Assembly: GCA_017510825.1 (NCBI GenBank)
Contig: JAFWMA010000002.1
Coordinates: 47,275 to 111,274, forward strand
Direction of reading: 5' to 3'
DNA: 64,000 nt
DNA from: Clostridia bacterium
GTDB taxonomy: Bacteria > Bacillota > Clostridia > TANB77 > CAG-508
The translations under genes were made by a program, and so were the position numbers. Below are positions 63,874 through 64,000 of this stretch, piece by piece. Position 1 is the first letter of the stretch. Every line of letters begins with the position of its first letter. The notes under the pieces were generated by a model. The model was not told the DNA's origin. It was given only the letters and a program-made list of their open reading frames with translations, and did no database searches.

Positions 63874-64000
63874 GGCGACTTAGCCAAGTCATAGCTCTTA
63901 ACAAGCGAAGCGAGTGATAGAGATATGATTTACCTCGGAGCATTAAAAACGAAAGTTTTTAATAAAAAAGCGAAGAGGTAAGCGGTAAGTATATTCCGCG
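63874..64000 (+). other. tRNA-Cys-like 5' half running into a structured sequence (cut by window end)
   Basis: 63874-63889 reads GGCGACTTAGCCAAGT, matching the acceptor and D-arm start of clostridial tRNA-Cys, which often follows tRNA-Gly. The expected rest of the tRNA does not follow. Instead comes a highly structured stretch: CATA-x-CTCT with AGAG-x-TATG (63890-63927 region); TTACCTC (63930-63936) with GAGGTAA (63975-63981); inside it a symmetric GGA/GAA internal loop and a 9-bp stem ATTAAAAAC-GAAA-GTTTTTAAT capped by a GNRA tetraloop (63942-63963); then GCGG...CCGC. It could be an intron-like or mobile insertion in tRNA-Cys, or a separate structured RNA. Confidence 0.4.

Overview
The window is low-GC (by eye about 30%), AT-rich chromosomal DNA of a Gram-positive bacterium, most likely a member of class Clostridia. 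Evidence: RpoB/RpoC of Firmicutes type, GdpP, a Spo0E-like phosphatase regulator, a PASTA penicillin-binding protein, a sortase, aggag-type ribosome binding sites before almost every gene, TTG/GTG starts, and short single-function transcription units with consensus TTGACA-N17-TATAAT promoters. No phylogenetic marker search was possible, so no finer placement is claimed.

Layout. 1-2.1 kb: a pentapeptide-repeat protein, an orphan small gene and gene debris, including the C-terminal end of a lost trpB. 2.1-9.1 kb: housekeeping and ion genes (iron-sulfur flavoprotein, cytidine deaminase, CDF metal exporter, HdeD-like membrane protein, Na+(K+)/H+ antiporter with a TrkA regulator, TrmL, YqeG). 9.1-17.7 kb: an acidic orphan protein under a palindromic promoter, then rpoB-rpoC with a structured leader and a structured intergenic region. 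17.8-23.9 kb: a hydrophilic unknown, two minus-strand genes (acyl-CoA synthetase, PH-like/zinc-ribbon protein), a pilin-like surface gene embedded in a family of GC-richer repeats together with a broken relative, and another orphan small gene. 24.2-41.8 kb: gdpP, rplI, dnaB, tilS, ftsH, PASTA-PBP, rsmA, sortase, rpsU, a GT-C glycosyltransferase, a pair of M16 peptidases and a Spo0E-like gene. Two tiny membrane-peptide genes in this stretch are each faced by a convergent antisense promoter, which looks like a pair of related type I toxin-antitoxin modules.

41.9-62.25 kb is the most striking part: a 20-kb type IV secretion-like locus, all on the plus strand. It has three VirB2-like pilins, a PrgI/VirB3-like protein, a separate VirB4-N-terminal-like protein, a VirB4 ATPase, three VirB6-like polytopic proteins (two with very long cytoplasmic-type tails), a 1976-residue membrane-anchored protein carrying several cell-wall and esterase domains, and four small bitopic proteins, of which two have NTF2-like (VirB8/TcpC-like) extracytoplasmic regions. 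No relaxase or VirD4 coupling protein is in the window, so it may be a protein-secretion or surface machine rather than a complete conjugation module. The giant protein would supply the peptidoglycan-opening activities, the VirB4 pair the energy, and the VirB6/VirB8-like proteins the channel.

62.26-64 kb: a D-Ala-D-Ala carboxypeptidase gene interrupted by a single frameshift, tRNA-Gly(GCC), and, at the very edge, a tRNA-Cys-like 5' half running into a highly structured, unexplained sequence.
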